From assembly GCF_004339665.1 (NCBI RefSeq), contig NZ_SMMU01000002.1:124001-188000 (forward strand): 64,000 bases of DNA, given 5' to 3'. Below are positions 34,584 through 45,517 of the stretch, in pieces. How positions within the stretch are numbered: the first letter of the stretch is position 1; each line of letters begins with the position of its first letter. The position numbers and the translations under genes were made by a program. The notes beneath the pieces are model-generated. The model worked only from the letters and a program-made list of their open reading frames with translations, was not told where the DNA came from and did no database searches. Origin of the DNA: Azotobacter chroococcum. Its GTDB lineage: Bacteria; Pseudomonadota; Gammaproteobacteria; Pseudomonadales; Pseudomonadaceae.

Positions 34584-35578
34584 GCGGCCACCCCATCTCC
34601 GTCTTCGTGAGGTTCGGCGAAGAATCGCCGAACCTGGGCGCTCTGCGCGTCCGTGGTATCCAAGCGGTTGAACTGGGTGCGAAATTCCCGTGCGCCGGGC
34701 AGGGTCGCCAGGTACCAGCCGACGTGCTTGCGGGCGATGCGCACGCCCAGCTCCTCCCCGTAGAAACAGTGCAACGCGGCCAGGTGCTCGAGCAGAACGG
34801 GTTCCACCTCTGCAGCCGTCACCGCCGGCAGGCGCTCGCCGGTTTGCAGGTAGTGCTCGATCTCGCGGAAGATCCATGGCCGCCCCTGGGCGGCGCGGCC
34901 GATCAGCAGGCCATCGGCGCCGGTGGCATCGAGCACCCGGCGGGCCTTCTCCGGCGAGTCGATGTCGCCGTTGGCGAACACCGGGATCGAAACCGCCTGC
35001 TTGATCGCGGCGATGGTGTCGTATTCGGCCGCGCCACTGTACAGGTCGGCACGGGTCCGTCCGTGCACGGCGAGGGCGGCGATGCCGGCCTGTTCGGCGA
35101 GCCGGGCCACGCTGACCCCGTTGCGGTTGGCATGGTCCCAGCCGGTGCGGATCTTCAGGGTCACCGGCACCTCGACGGCGGCCACCACCGCCTGGAGGAT
35201 CTCGGCGACCAGCGCCTCGTTCTTCATCAGCGCCGAGCCGGCGGCCTTGTTGCAGACCTTCTTCGCCGGACAGCCCATGTTGATGTCGATGATCTGTGCG
35301 CCCAGCTCGACGTTGCGGCGGGCCGCCTCGGCGAGCATCTGCGGGTCGCCGCCGGCGATCTGCACCGAGCGCGGCTCCGGCTCGTCCTCGTGCGGCAGGC
35401 GCAGGCGGGACTTGCGGCTGTTCCACAGGCGAACGTCGCTGGTGAGCATTTCCGAGACCGTCATGCCGGCGCCGAGCCGGCGGCACAGCGCGCGAAACGG
35501 CCGATCGGTGACACCGGCCATGGGCGCCAGGATCAGTCGGTTGGGCAAAGTGTAGGGGCCGATACGTACCGCCGACAT
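34580..35578 (-). CDS. dusB: tRNA-dihydrouridine synthase DusB
   Basis: A 332-residue FMN-dependent TIM-barrel enzyme that reduces uridine in the tRNA D-loop. Motifs are [37 protein letters not shown] (active-site Cys), [12 protein letters not shown] and [13 protein letters not shown]. The start at 35578 has GGAAG upstream. It heads the dusB-fis operon. Confidence 0.96.
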   Translation of the reverse strand: MSAVRIGPYTLPNRLILAPMAGVTDRPFRALCRRLGAGMTVSEMLTSDVRLWNSRKSRLRLPHEDEPEPRSVQIAGGDPQMLAEAARRNVELGAQIIDINMGCPAKKVCNKAAGSALMKNEALVAEILQAVVAAVEVPVTLKIRTGWDHANRNGVSVARLAEQAGIAALAVHGRTRADLYSGAAEYDTIAAIKQAVSIPVFANGDIDSPEKARRVLDATGADGLLIGRAAQGRPWIFREIEHYLQTGERLPAVTAAEVEPVLLEHLAALHCFYGEELGVRIARKHVGWYLATLPGAREFRTQFNRLDTTDAQSAQVRRFFAEPHEDGDGVAA

Positions 35579-35668
35579 AGGTCTTCCCTGCTGGAGACGG
35601 GTTTCAGGTCGAACGGGGACCGCAAAAAAAGGGTGGGCATGATACCTGCTCTCCATGAATGGATAAAG

Positions 35669-35694
35669 GCTGTTCTGCACAAAATATGAACAGC
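35669..35694. promoter_or_regulatory. inverted repeat upstream of dusB-fis
   Basis: GCTGTTC (35669-35675) and GAACAGC (35688-35694) with a 12-base AT-rich spacer, about 90 bases before the dusB ATG. It may be an operator or part of the fis promoter control. It does not match LexA. Confidence 0.35.
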
Positions 35695-35753
35695 AGACAG
35701 GCAAGCACCCACGACCGGCGGGCAGCCTGATGGCTACCCTCCAGGCAGCAGTG

Positions 35754-36953
35754 TCACTCCGGAGAGTGAAAGCTTAGGCTGTAATTCACCGCCTGTGTGC
35801 CGGGGTCGAGAATCTCCAGGGAGATATGGATCGGCGTCTGCGGCGGCATTTCCTGCTGCCCGGCCAGTTCGCCGCTCAGATACTCGCTGGGCTTGAAGCG
35901 CCGGGTGGCGACGGGTTGGCCGTTGATGTCGGCGAAGCGCAGCTCGAGCAGCGGGAAGGGCTGGGCGAAGGCGGCGCGGTTATAGAGGATCGCATCCACC
36001 GCCAGGGCGCCAGCGAAGTCGGGGTGGTGGCGCACCACCAGGTTGCTGCTCTTGATCTGGCCGATGTCGACCAGCGGCGGCAGGCTGCAGCCGAGGGTGG
36101 GGCACAGGCGCTCGAACCAGGGCCGGTAGCGGTCCTGGCGGACCAGTTCGTCGTAGTGGAACCAGACGTACTGGCCCGCCAGCGCGCCGATCGCGAGCAG
36201 GTTCAGGGCGATCCAGCCGAGGCGGCGGCCCCAGGACTGGCGCGGCTTCCGCCATTCCAGGCGGAGGGGCTCGTCGGCCAGCTCGAGCAGGCCTTCCTCG
36301 GGACGCTCCGGCTCGCTGCGCTGCAGCGGGCTGGCGGGCGACGGCTGGCGCGGCCCGGGCGGGGCGGCGGGCGCTTCCCGGGAAGCGGGCGGCGCGGGCG
36401 GCGCGGGACGGGCCGGCTTGTCGTCCGCGACGGGCGGTTTCAGGGTCAGGGTCGGTTCGGCGCGCTCGCCCGGGCCGCTTGGTGTGACCAGCAGGCTGCC
36501 GGTCGGCGGCAGCAGCGGTTCGACGGGTTCCTGGCGCGGTCGGGCGGGTGCAGGTGCAGGTGCAGGTGCGGTGGGCCGCGGCGCCGGGGGCGTGGCGTCG
36601 GCGCTCTGCAGGCGCGCCATCAGCTGGCGCTCCTGGCTTTCCAGCTTGGCCAGCTCCTCGTCCAGGTCGAGGGTATCCAGGTCCAGATCGCCCAGGTCGA
36701 GCTCGTCGTAGTCCCAGTGGGGCGCCGGCGGGCGCTCGGCAGCCGGCGGGCAGGCCGGGGCAGTGCCGACGGTCGGCGCTTCGCTGGCTGCGGGCGGAGG
36801 TGGGGCCGGGTGCTCGACGAGGTGCTTGGCGGCGTTGAACACCTGTAGGCAGGAGCCGCAGCGCACCGCGCCGCGGGCGGCGTCGAGCTGCGCGCGGTTG
36901 ATGCGGAAGCGGGTCTGACAGTGCGGGCACTGGGTGGCGAAGGTATCTGTCAT
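35754..36953 (-). CDS. DUF3426 zinc-ribbon membrane protein
   Basis: A 399-residue protein. The N-terminal zinc ribbon CPHCQTRFRI...RCGSCLQVF (MJ0042 type, two CxxC) is followed by a long Pro/Ala-rich linker, one membrane helix (about 245-268, LGWIALNLLAIGALAGQYV) and a periplasmic DUF3426 domain (FHYDELVRQDRYRPWFERLCPTLGC). The same gene lies between prmA and dusB in P. aeruginosa. Function unknown; regulatory or envelope roles are guesses. Confidence 0.85.
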   Translation of the reverse strand: MTDTFATQCPHCQTRFRINRAQLDAARGAVRCGSCLQVFNAAKHLVEHPAPPPPAASEAPTVGTAPACPPAAERPPAPHWDYDELDLGDLDLDTLDLDEELAKLESQERQLMARLQSADATPPAPRPTAPAPAPAPARPRQEPVEPLLPPTGSLLVTPSGPGERAEPTLTLKPPVADDKPARPAPPAPPASREAPAAPPGPRQPSPASPLQRSEPERPEEGLLELADEPLRLEWRKPRQSWGRRLGWIALNLLAIGALAGQYVWFHYDELVRQDRYRPWFERLCPTLGCSLPPLVDIGQIKSSNLVVRHHPDFAGALAVDAILYNRAAFAQPFPLLELRFADINGQPVATRRFKPSEYLSGELAGQQEMPPQTPIHISLEILDPGTQAVNYSLSFHSPE

Positions 36954-37095
36954 GCGGCAAGCCGGCAGTCGGCGGTCTGGACTGAACGGGACGGTAGTCT
37001 AGGGCTTGGCGTCGATTGTTTCCACGCGGCAACGCAATCGTGGAGGCAAGCGATGCCAGCCCCTGGCGCAGCCAGTGGACCCGGGAAGCAGGAAA

Positions 37096-37974
37096 TCAGC
37101 GCCGTACGCCGCTGATACGTACCCAGCCATCCTTCTCCGCCGTGGGGTCGAGGGCGAAGGCATCGGCATAGGCGGCACGCACTTCCTCGGCCTGTTCGGC
37201 GAGGATGCCGGACAGCGCCAGGCGGCCGCCCGGTTTGACCAGCGAGGTGATCTGCGGCGCCAGTTGCACCAGGGGGCCGGCGAGGATGTTGGCCACCACC
37301 ACCTCGGCCGGCTGCTGCGGCAGCTCGGCCGGCAGGTAGAGCGGAAAGCGTGCCGGGTCGATGCCGTTGCGCGTGGCGTTGTCGCGCGAGGCCTCCAGCG
37401 CCTGCGGGTCGATGTCGGTGCCGACCGCCCGTTCGGCGCCGAGCAGCAGTGCGGCGATGGCGAGGATGCCCGAGCCGCAGCCGAAGTCCAGCACGTTGCA
37501 GCCGGCCAGTTCCTGGCCGTCCAGCCATTCCAGGCACAATGCGGTGGTCGGGTGGGTGCCGGTGCCGAAGGCGAGGCCGGGGTCGAGCAGCAGGTTGACC
37601 GCCTCGGGTTCCGGCGCCTGGTGCCAGCTCGGCACGATCCACAGGCGGCGGCCGAAGCGCATCGGCTGGAAGTTGTCCATCCAGCTGCGCTCCCAGTCCT
37701 GGTCTTCGATGCGTTCGACCTGGTGCTCGGGCAGCTCGCCGCCGCGCAGCAGGCGCAGGTGGGCGAGCAGGGCGTCTGCGTCGGTGTCGGCCTCGAACAG
37801 CGCCAGCAGGTGGGTGTGCGACCAGAGCGGGGTGGTGCCGAGGTCCGGCTCGAAGATCGGCTGGTCCTCGGCGTCCATGAAGGTCACCGAGACCGCGCCC
37901 AGCTCGAGCAGCTGATCTTCCAGCGCACCGGCCTGGTCGGGGGTGATGGCGAGACGGATTTGCAGCCAGGGCAT
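37096..37974 (-). CDS. prmA: ribosomal protein L11 methyltransferase
   Basis: A 292-residue PrmA with its N-terminal L11-binding domain ([20 protein letters not shown]) and a class I methyltransferase domain: motif [38 protein letters not shown]. Length equals P. aeruginosa PrmA. It trimethylates L11 on Lys residues and the N-terminus. Confidence 0.96.
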   Translation of the reverse strand: MPWLQIRLAITPDQAGALEDQLLELGAVSVTFMDAEDQPIFEPDLGTTPLWSHTHLLALFEADTDADALLAHLRLLRGGELPEHQVERIEDQDWERSWMDNFQPMRFGRRLWIVPSWHQAPEPEAVNLLLDPGLAFGTGTHPTTALCLEWLDGQELAGCNVLDFGCGSGILAIAALLLGAERAVGTDIDPQALEASRDNATRNGIDPARFPLYLPAELPQQPAEVVVANILAGPLVQLAPQITSLVKPGGRLALSGILAEQAEEVRAAYADAFALDPTAEKDGWVRISGVRR

Positions 37975-38160
37975 GGGGGAGGCCTCTTCGGGAATGGGCG
38001 GAAAGGCGCGCAAGCTTACTGGAGGGGCGGAGGCTCTGCCAGTGTGGGGCGGTAGGGTGGAAAACGACCGTAGTCTTTTCCACCGCCGGTGCAGGGAGTC
38101 TGGTGGAAAATCCCGGCGCGAGTGTTCCAGCCTGCGATCATCGTTGCAGCGGAAACGACA

Positions 38161-38182
38161 GGGGCCGCCCGAAGGCGGCCCC
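38161..38182 (-). terminator. terminator after accBC
   Basis: GGGGCCGCC-CGAA-GGCGGCCCC stem with a short T-rich tail on the minus strand (TGTCGTTT), 25 bases after the accC stop. Confidence 0.7.
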
Positions 38183-38206
38183 CATCATGGTGCGCCGGCG
38201 CGTGGC

Positions 38207-39556
38207 TCAGTGCTTGTCCAGACCCAGTTTCTTTTCCAGGTAGTGGATGTTCACGCCGCCCTGGCAGAAGCCAGGATCGCGGGTGAGCTCGCGGTGCAGC
38301 GGCACATTGGTCTTGATGCCGTCGACGACGATCTCGTCCAGGGCATTGCGCATGCGCGCCATGGCCTCGTCGCGATCCTTGCCGTAGGCGATCAGCTTGC
38401 CGATCAGCGAGTCGTAGTTCGGCGGTACCGCATAGCCGCTGTAGAGGTGCGAGTCGACGCGGATGCCGTTGCCGCCCGGGGCGTGGAAGTGCTTGACCTT
38501 GCCCGGGCTGGGCATGAAGGTCGCCGGGTCTTCGGCGTTGATCCGGCACTCCAGCGCATGGCCGCGGATCACCACGTCCTCCTGGCGGATCGACAGCGGC
38601 TCGCCGCCGGCAATGAGCAGCATCTCCTTGACGATGTCGATGCCGGTGACCATCTCGGTGACCGGGTGCTCCACCTGCACGCGGGTGTTCATCTCGATGA
38701 AGTAGAAGCGGCCGTCCTCGTAGAGGAACTCGAAGGTGCCGGCGCCACGGTAGCCGATCTCGATGCAGGCGCGCACGCAGCGGTCCAGCACCTCGGCACG
38801 GGCCTGCGGGTCGATGCCCGGTGCCGGGGCTTCTTCCAGGACCTTCTGGTGGCGGCGCTGCAGCGAGCAGTCGCGGTCGCCCAGGTGGATGGCATGGCCC
38901 TGTCCGTCGGACAGCACCTGCACTTCCACGTGGCGCGGGTTCTCCAGGAACTTCTCCAGGTAGACCATGCCGTTGCCGAAGGCGGCCTCGGCCTCGGTGC
39001 GGGTCAGTCGCGCCGACTTGATCAGGTCCTCTTCCTTGCGCACCACGCGCATGCCGCGCCCGCCGCCGCCGCCGGCGGCCTTGATGATCACCGGATAACC
39101 GACCTGCCGGGCGATGGCCAGGGCGGTCTCCTCGTCTTCCGGCAGCGGACCGTCGGAGCCGGGCACGGTGGGCACGCCGGCCTGCTTCATGGCGTTCTTG
39201 GCCGAGACCTTGTCGCCCATCAGGCGGATCACCTCGGCGGTCGGGCCGATGAAGGCGAAGCCGGATTTCTCCACCTGCTCGGCGAAGTCGGCGTTCTCGG
39301 CGAGGAAGCCGTAGCCCGGGTGGATTCCGTTCGCGCCGGTAACCTCGGCGGCGGCGATGATGGCCGGGATGTGCAGGTAGGATTTGGTCGCCGGGGCCGG
39401 ACCGATGCACACGGTCTCGTCGGCGAGGCCCAGGTGCATCAGCTCGCGGTCGGCCGTGGAGTACACAGCCACCGTCTTGATCCCCAGCTCCTTGCAGGCG
39501 CGCAGGATGCGCAGGGCGATCTCGCCACGGTTGGCGATCAGGACTTTTTCCAACAT
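38207..39556 (-). CDS. accC: biotin carboxylase subunit of acetyl-CoA carboxylase
   Basis: A 449-residue ATP-grasp enzyme that carboxylates biotin on AccB. Motifs are [18 protein letters not shown], the glycine-rich [39 protein letters not shown] and the end segment [15 protein letters not shown]. Length is that of P. aeruginosa AccC. It follows accB by 17 bases. Confidence 0.98.
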   Translation of the reverse strand: MLEKVLIANRGEIALRILRACKELGIKTVAVYSTADRELMHLGLADETVCIGPAPATKSYLHIPAIIAAAEVTGANGIHPGYGFLAENADFAEQVEKSGFAFIGPTAEVIRLMGDKVSAKNAMKQAGVPTVPGSDGPLPEDEETALAIARQVGYPVIIKAAGGGGGRGMRVVRKEEDLIKSARLTRTEAEAAFGNGMVYLEKFLENPRHVEVQVLSDGQGHAIHLGDRDCSLQRRHQKVLEEAPAPGIDPQARAEVLDRCVRACIEIGYRGAGTFEFLYEDGRFYFIEMNTRVQVEHPVTEMVTGIDIVKEMLLIAGGEPLSIRQEDVVIRGHALECRINAEDPATFMPSPGKVKHFHAPGGNGIRVDSHLYSGYAVPPNYDSLIGKLIAYGKDRDEAMARMRNALDEIVVDGIKTNVPLHRELTRDPGFCQGGVNIHYLEKKLGLDKH

Positions 39557-39573
39557 CGCAGGGTCTCCGCGGT

Positions 39574-40041
39574 TCAAACGATGGTGAACAGCGGCTGGTC
39601 GTACTCTACCGGCTGACCGTTTTCCGCCAGGATGGCTTCGATGACGCCGCCGACTTCAGCCTCGATGTGGTTCATCATCTTCATGGCTTCGACGATGCAC
39701 AGGATGTCGCCCTTCTTCACGCTCTGGCCGATCTGGACGAAGGAGGGAGCGCTCGGCGACGGCGAGCGGTAGAAGGTACCGACCATCGGCGAGCGGACCA
39801 CATGGCCGTTCAGCTTGGGAGCCGCCGGCGCGGCGGCTTCGGCCGGCGCAGCGGCGGCGATGGCCGGGGCGGGCATGGCGGCAGGCATGGCCGCCATCGG
39901 CGGTGCGGCATACATCGGCTGCGGAGCGTTCTTGGAGTGGCGGCTGATGCGAACCGATTCTTCGCCTTCGCGAATCTCCAGCTCGTCGATACCGGACTCT
40001 TCCAGCAGTTCGATCAGTTTCTTGACTTTGCGGATATCCAT
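39574..40041 (-). CDS. accB: biotin carboxyl carrier protein
   Basis: A 155-residue AccB. An N-terminal helix pair ([17 protein letters not shown]) is followed by an Ala/Pro-rich flexible linker (about 45-75) and the biotinyl domain with the acceptor Lys in [15 protein letters not shown] and the thumb-containing [10 protein letters not shown]. It sits in the aroQ-accB-accC operon. Confidence 0.98.
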   Translation of the reverse strand: MDIRKVKKLIELLEESGIDELEIREGEESVRISRHSKNAPQPMYAAPPMAAMPAAMPAPAIAAAAPAEAAAPAAPKLNGHVVRSPMVGTFYRSPSPSAPSFVQIGQSVKKGDILCIVEAMKMMNHIEAEVGGVIEAILAENGQPVEYDQPLFTIV

Positions 40042-40063
40042 TCGAAATAACTCCGGGTGCGAA

Positions 40064-40507
40064 TCAGGGACGTTCAAGTTGTTCGAGGGCGGCCTCCAGG
40101 GCCAGACGGTAGCCACTGGCGCCCAGGCCGCAGATCACTCCTACGGCGATGTCGGAAAAGTAGGAGTGATGGCGGAAGGGCTCGCGCTTGTGCACGTTGG
40201 ACAGGTGCACCTCGGTGAATGGGATGCTCACTGCCAGCAATGCGTCACGCAGGGCGACACTTGTATGGGTGAAAGCCGCCGGATTGAAGATGATGTAGTC
40301 CACATTCTCCAGCCGGGCGGCATGGATGCGCTCGATCAGCACGTGCTCGGCGTTGCTCTGCAGGTGCAGCAGGCGATGGCCGGCCTCGCTGGCGCGCCGC
40401 TCCAGGTCCTGGTTGATCTGCTCGAGAGTGGTGGCGCCATACACGCCGGGCTCGCGGGTACCCAGCAGATTGAGGTTGGGGCCGTGCAGCACCAGTAGGG
40501 TGGCCAT
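40064..40507 (-). CDS. aroQ: type II 3-dehydroquinate dehydratase
   Basis: A 147-residue type II enzyme of the shikimate pathway; the protein forms dodecamers. Motifs are [20 protein letters not shown] with the catalytic Tyr, [17 protein letters not shown] (read as [12 protein letters not shown]) and [20 protein letters not shown]. It precedes accB, the standard order in gamma-proteobacteria. Confidence 0.97.
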   Translation of the reverse strand: MATLLVLHGPNLNLLGTREPGVYGATTLEQINQDLERRASEAGHRLLHLQSNAEHVLIERIHAARLENVDYIIFNPAAFTHTSVALRDALLAVSIPFTEVHLSNVHKREPFRHHSYFSDIAVGVICGLGASGYRLALEAALEQLERP

Positions 40508-40673
40508 GTCGGTTGTTGTCCTTGCGTACTGAGTGATGGGGCTCGGCAACGGGCCGGCCCGTCCCGCAGACGGCGGGTTGGCTGGGGCGCCGTTCCGTCG
40601 GGACCTTCAGCCGGGCATTTTAACCGGAATTTGCCGCATATTACCTGCGACTAATCGTAGATGTCCTGCAGGA

Positions 40674-42455
40674 TCAGTGCTGGGATTGACTTTCCCGCAG
40701 GCGTTGCGCAAACGCCGCGGCGTCGATCTCGCCGACCACCCGCAGCGCCTCGCGTTCCGTGCCGTCGGCGGCGAAGAACTGGATCGCCGGCGGGCCGAAC
40801 AGCCGGTAGCGGTCCAGCAGCGCACGCTGCGCCGGGGTGCCGGCGGTGATGTCGAAGCGGATCAGCCGGTAGTCGCCGAGCTGCGCGGTGACCTGCGGGG
40901 CGGCGAACACCTCGCGCTCGATCACCTTGCAGCTGATGCACCAGTCCGCATACCAGTCGAGCAGCAAGGGCTGGCCGGCGTGCTTCGCCTCGGCCAGGGC
41001 AGCGTCCAGATCCTCCGGTGCGCTGACGGTCCGCCAGGCGCCGGCGGCCTGCGCGGCGGGTGTGACGGACAGCGGCGCGCTGCCCAGCGGGCGCAGCGGA
41101 TCGGACTCGCCGCGCAGCGCGCCGGTCCAGCTGGCCAGGGCATAGACCAGCAGGACCAGCCCGGCCAGTTGGCCGAGCTTCTGCCGGTGGTTCTTCTCGG
41201 TGAACTCCAGCGTGCCGAGAAACAGCGCCACCCCCGCCGCCAGCAGACCCCACAGGGCCAGCGCCAGCGGGCCGGGCAGCACCCGCTCGAGCAGCCACAC
41301 GGCGACCGCCAGCAGCAGCACGCCGAAGGCATTGCGCACCGCGAGCATCCACGGACCGCTCTTCGGCAGCAGGGCGCCGCCGCCGGTGGCGAACAGCACC
41401 AGCGGCGCGCCCATGCCGAGCCCCAGGGCAAGGAGCTTCAGGCCGCCGCCGAGGGCATCGCCGCTCGAGCTGATATAGAGCAGCGCGCCGGCCAGCGGGG
41501 CGGAGACGCAGGGCGAGACCAGCAGGCTGGACAGCACGCCGAGGGCGGCGGCGCCCCACAGCGAGCCGCCGCGGGTCTGCCCGGCGAGCCGCTCCAGCGG
41601 GGCGCCGAGCGCCTGCGGCAGACGCAGCTCGTAGACCCCGAACATGGCCAGGGCGAACACCACGAAGAACAGCGCGAAGGGCGCCAGCACCCAGGGCGAC
41701 TGCAGGCGCGCCTGCAGGTTCAGCTCGGCGCCGAACAGCCCCATCAGCGCGCCGAGCACGGCGAAGCAGGCGGCCATCGGCAGCACGTAGGCCAGCGACA
41801 GGACCAAGCCGCGCGCACCGCCGATCTCGCCGCGCAGCACCACGCCGGAGAGGATCGGCAGCATCGGCAGCACGCAGGGGGTGAAGGTCAGGCCGAGGCC
41901 GGCGAGGAAGAACAGCGCCAGCTCTCGCCAGCTCCGGGCCGTCGTATTGGCGCTCGGGGCGGCCCCGCTCGAGACGCCCGCCTCAGAAACTCCGGCGCCG
42001 CCGATCTGCAGCCGTTCGGTTTCCGGCGGGTAGCAGAGCCCCTTGTCGGCGCAGCCCTGGTAGCCGACCTGCAGGCCGAAGGGCTGGCCGTCCGGGTTGT
42101 CCACGGGCAGCTCGACGTCGAGCACGCCGTAGTAGACCTCCGTCTCGCCGAAGTACTCGTCGTTCTTGAGCTGCCCGGCCGGCAGGCGGGGCGCGCCGAG
42201 CGCGACCCCGGGCGCGTCGGTGCGGAACTGCAGGCGCTGGCGGTACAGGTAGTAGCCCTCGGCGGCGACGAAGCGCAGCCGCACGGCCTGCGGCGTGCTC
42301 TCAACCAGGCTCAGGCGGAAGGCCTCGCGGACCGGCAGGAAGTCGCCGCGGTTGTCCAGTCCGCCCAGCGTGGAACCCGGCCGGCTGTCGAACAGGCCGG
42401 CGGCGGCGGGCAGGGCGAGCAGCAGCAGGAGCAGGGGCAGCAGCAGGCGGCGCAT
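40674..42455 (-). CDS. dsbD: thiol:disulfide interchange protein DsbD
   Basis: A 593-residue inner-membrane electron carrier with three parts. The signal peptide (MRRLLLPLLLLLLALPAAA) precedes an N-terminal periplasmic domain (cysteines in GCADKGLCYPPE). The central eight-helix domain has cysteines in FTPCVLPM and SPCVSAPL. The C-terminal thioredoxin domain has YADWCISCK. It passes electrons from cytoplasmic thioredoxin to periplasmic DsbC, DsbG and cytochrome c maturation. The ATG at 42455 is taken because the signal peptide starts there. Confidence 0.95.
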   Translation of the reverse strand: MRRLLLPLLLLLLALPAAAGLFDSRPGSTLGGLDNRGDFLPVREAFRLSLVESTPQAVRLRFVAAEGYYLYRQRLQFRTDAPGVALGAPRLPAGQLKNDEYFGETEVYYGVLDVELPVDNPDGQPFGLQVGYQGCADKGLCYPPETERLQIGGAGVSEAGVSSGAAPSANTTARSWRELALFFLAGLGLTFTPCVLPMLPILSGVVLRGEIGGARGLVLSLAYVLPMAACFAVLGALMGLFGAELNLQARLQSPWVLAPFALFFVVFALAMFGVYELRLPQALGAPLERLAGQTRGGSLWGAAALGVLSSLLVSPCVSAPLAGALLYISSSGDALGGGLKLLALGLGMGAPLVLFATGGGALLPKSGPWMLAVRNAFGVLLLAVAVWLLERVLPGPLALALWGLLAAGVALFLGTLEFTEKNHRQKLGQLAGLVLLVYALASWTGALRGESDPLRPLGSAPLSVTPAAQAAGAWRTVSAPEDLDAALAEAKHAGQPLLLDWYADWCISCKVIEREVFAAPQVTAQLGDYRLIRFDITAGTPAQRALLDRYRLFGPPAIQFFAADGTEREALRVVGEIDAAAFAQRLRESQSQH

Positions 42456-42666
42456 GGCGTTCTCGCAGAAACGTGCAGAAATACAAAGGGCCGGATGATA
42501 CCGGAGGCGGCGAAGCGCTGCAGGCCATGGCGCGGCGCGCGGCAAGCGCCACCTTGGTCGCAGGCCGGTGCGGCGCCGCCCTGTCCCGGTGCTCTGCCCA
42601 TTAGTGCTAGGCTTGCGCGGCGAGCCCGAGGGCCCGCCGACTTTTCGAATCACGAAGGATTTTGCC

Positions 42667-43716
42667 ATGCTGGACTGGAAAGAAAGCGCAAGTCGTGCGT
42701 ACGGTGGGGCCGACAGCGCCCTGCGGCGTGTCGTCGGCAACCACTGGCTGGGCCGCGCCCTGGCGCTGCTGCTCGCCCTCTACCTGCTGGTGACCGGGTT
42801 GCTCGGCTGGTACTGGAGCCTGGAGCCGGATGCCTTCCCGGTACAGGAGAACGCCCAGACCGCTGCCGAGCAGGCGCAGCGCAAGTTCGTCAAGGGCTAC
42901 ACCACCGTCGAGACCCTGAGGGCCGTGGCCGGCACCCTGCTCGACAAGCCCGGCGGCTATCTGACCAACGACCTGTCTCCGCCCGGCATCTGGCTGGACA
43001 ACATGCCCAACTGGGAATTCGGCGTGCTGGTCCAGGTGCGCGATCTGGCGCGCTCGCTGCGCAAGGAAATGGCCCGCTCGCAGTCGCAGTCCACCGAGGA
43101 TACCGACCTGGCCAAGGCCGAGCCGCGCTTCAACTTCGACAACCGCAGCTGGGCGCTGCCGGCTTCCGAAACCGAATACCGCGCCGGCCTCAAGCTGCTC
43201 GACAGCTACCTGGCGCGCCTGGGCGACCCGGCCAAGCCCGGCGCGCAATTCTTCGCCCGCGCCGACAACCTGAGCGGCTGGCTGGGCGACGTCTCCACCC
43301 GTCTCGGCTCGCTCTCCCAGCGGCTCTCGGCGAGTATCGGCCAGGAGCGTCTGGATTCCGACCTGGTGCCCGACGAAGCGACCGGCCAGACCCAGCAGGG
43401 GGAAGTCATCGAGACGCCCTGGCTGCAGATCGACAACGTGTTCTACGAGGCCCGCGGCCAGGCCTGGGCGCTGTCGCACTTCCTGCGCGCCATCGAGGTG
43501 GACTTCGGCGACGTGCTGGCGCGCAAGAACGCCACCGTCAGCCTCCAGCAGATCATCCGCGAGCTGGAGGCGGCGCAGGAGCCGCTGTGGAGTCCGATGG
43601 TGCTGAACGGCGGCGGCTACGGCGTGCTGGCCAACCACTCGCTGGTGATGGCCAACTTCATCTCTCGGGCCAACGCCGCGCTGATCGACCTGCGCGCGCT
43701 GCTTTCCCAGGGCTGA
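42667..43716 (+). CDS. DUF2333 membrane-anchored protein
   Basis: A 349-residue protein with one membrane helix (about 33-55, ALALLLALYLLVTGLLGWYW) and a large periplasmic domain of the DUF2333 family (VKGYTTVETLRAVAGTLLDKPGGYLTND, ARADNLSGWLGDV). The conserved start is MLDWKESASRAYGG. Its stop overlaps the NUDIX start. Family function unknown. Confidence 0.85.
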   Translation: MLDWKESASRAYGGADSALRRVVGNHWLGRALALLLALYLLVTGLLGWYWSLEPDAFPVQENAQTAAEQAQRKFVKGYTTVETLRAVAGTLLDKPGGYLTNDLSPPGIWLDNMPNWEFGVLVQVRDLARSLRKEMARSQSQSTEDTDLAKAEPRFNFDNRSWALPASETEYRAGLKLLDSYLARLGDPAKPGAQFFARADNLSGWLGDVSTRLGSLSQRLSASIGQERLDSDLVPDEATGQTQQGEVIETPWLQIDNVFYEARGQAWALSHFLRAIEVDFGDVLARKNATVSLQQIIRELEAAQEPLWSPMVLNGGGYGVLANHSLVMANFISRANAALIDLRALLSQG

Positions 43717-44249
43717 TGGCCATCTCCGCACGGGAGGCGGCCCACCGGGCCGCCTCCGACGCCGAACGGGTCGCCTGGGTCGACACCGACGATCGCCCGC
43801 TCGGCGCGCTGCCCCGCGCCGAGCTGCGCGAACGCGGACTGATCGGCCGCGGTACCTTCATCCTGCTGTTCAACGGCGCCGGGCAGCTCTGCGTGCACCG
43901 GCGCACCCTGAGCAAGGCGATCTATCCCGGCTACTGGGATGTGGCCGCCGGCGGCATGGTGCAGGCCGGGGAGGAATACGGCGAGTCCGCCGCCCGCGAA
44001 CTGGAGGAGGAGCTCGGCATCGCCGGCGTGGAACTGCGCGAGCACGGCCGCTTCTTCTTCGACCAGCCGGACAACCGCCTGTGGTGCGCGGTGTTCTCGG
44101 CGATCTCCGACGCCCCCCTGGTGCTGCAGCCCGAGGAAGTCCTGGAAGCCCGTCTCATCCTGCCCCACGCGGCCCTAGGCGAGGCCCTGGAGCGTCCCTA
44201 CTGCCCGGATTCGCTGCAGGCGCTGCGCCGTTACCTCGGGCTGGCCTGA
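43716..44249 (+). CDS. NUDIX hydrolase (YfcD-like)
   Basis: A 177-residue Nudix protein. The Nudix box GGMVQAGEEYGESAARELEEELGI is complete with the REx2EE core. The preceding HRRTLSKAIYPGYWDVA is typical of the YfcD/IDI-like subgroup. It would hydrolyse a nucleoside-diphosphate-linked compound; the substrate is not known. It is coupled to the DUF2333 gene by TGATG. Confidence 0.88.
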   Translation: MAISAREAAHRAASDAERVAWVDTDDRPLGALPRAELRERGLIGRGTFILLFNGAGQLCVHRRTLSKAIYPGYWDVAAGGMVQAGEEYGESAARELEEELGIAGVELREHGRFFFDQPDNRLWCAVFSAISDAPLVLQPEEVLEARLILPHAALGEALERPYCPDSLQALRRYLGLA

Positions 44250-44384
44250 GCGTTCGCGATCTTCCCCGCCCCTTGACCCGGCGCATCCGCCCGCCCGCGC
44301 CGACTCCCTACACTGTCGACGATTCCCACAGCAGCCGGCCCGCCGGGAGTGGCGGCGCCGGTCGAACGGCAGGAGCTTTCACCC

Positions 44385-45392
44385 ATGAAAATCGTGATGT
44401 TCAGTGCGCAACCCTACGACGAGCGCTCGTTCGACGAGGTGCTGCAGCGCGACTATGTGTCCCGCGGCTTCGAGCTGGTCTACCAGAAGGCCGCGCTGTC
44501 CTTGCAGACCGTGGCGCTGGCCCAGGGCGGCGAGGCGGTGTGCGCCTTCGTCAACGACCAGCTCGATGCGCCGGTGCTGGAAACCCTGCACGGCTACGGC
44601 GTGCGGGCGATCCTGCTGCGCTGCGCGGGGTTCAACCACATCGACCTGGAGGCCGCCCGCCGGCTGGGGCTGTTCGTCGCCCGGGTGCCGGCCTATTCGC
44701 CGGAGGCGGTGGCCGAGCACGCCATCGCCCTGATCCTGACCCTCAACCGGCATACCCACCGCGCCTACAACCGGGTGCGCGAGGGCAATTTCATGCTCGA
44801 CGGCCTGCTCGGCTTCAACCTGCACGGCAAGACCGTGGGGGTGGTCGGCACCGGCAAGATCGGCCTGGCCACGGCGCGCATCCTCAAGGGCTTCGGCTGC
44901 CGGGTGCTCGGTTACGATCCGTACCCGACGGACGAGTTCGCCGCGCTCGGCGAGTACGTGGCGCTCGACGTCCTGCTCGCCGAATCCGACGTGGTCAGCC
45001 TGCACTGTCCGCTGAGCGACGCCACCCGGCACCTGATCAGTGCCGCCAGCCTGGCGCGGATCAAGCATGGCGCCATGCTGGTCAACACTTCCCGCGGCGG
45101 CCTGATCGACACCCGTGCGGTGATCGCCGCGCTCAAGTCGCGGCGCCTCTCGGCGCTGGCCATCGACGTCTACGAGCAGGAGAGCCAGCTGTTCTTCCAC
45201 GACCGCTCCTCGGACATCATCGACGACGACGTCTTCACGCGGCTGATGACCTTCCCCAACGTGATCGTCACCGGCCACCAGGGCTTCTTCACCGTCGAGG
45301 CGCTGCGCGAGATCGCCGAAACCACCCTGCACAACCTGGACTGCTACGCCGGCGGCCGCAGCTGCGGGAACCTGCTGGCGGGCAATGCCTGA
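44385..45392 (+). CDS. ldhA: D-lactate dehydrogenase (fermentative, NAD-dependent)
   Basis: A 335-residue 2-hydroxyacid dehydrogenase of the LdhA type. It starts MKIVMFSAQPYDERSF. The substrate-site Arg is near ILLRCAGFNHIDLEAA, the NAD motif is GKTVGVVGTGKIGLATARI, and the catalytic His is in VIVTGHQGFFTVEAL. It reduces pyruvate to D-lactate during oxygen limitation. I see no clear ANR box just before it. Confidence 0.92.
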   Translation: MKIVMFSAQPYDERSFDEVLQRDYVSRGFELVYQKAALSLQTVALAQGGEAVCAFVNDQLDAPVLETLHGYGVRAILLRCAGFNHIDLEAARRLGLFVARVPAYSPEAVAEHAIALILTLNRHTHRAYNRVREGNFMLDGLLGFNLHGKTVGVVGTGKIGLATARILKGFGCRVLGYDPYPTDEFAALGEYVALDVLLAESDVVSLHCPLSDATRHLISAASLARIKHGAMLVNTSRGGLIDTRAVIAALKSRRLSALAIDVYEQESQLFFHDRSSDIIDDDVFTRLMTFPNVIVTGHQGFFTVEALREIAETTLHNLDCYAGGRSCGNLLAGNA

Positions 45393-45517
45393 GCGACGAC
45401 GGGCGGGCGGATGGCAGTGCGCGTTCATCTACCCGCCGTCTGCCACCGTCTTCGGCATTTCACACGCTTGCCGCTACACTGGCCCCTCGTTTTCCGCGCA
45501 TTTCCGAGGAGCCAGCC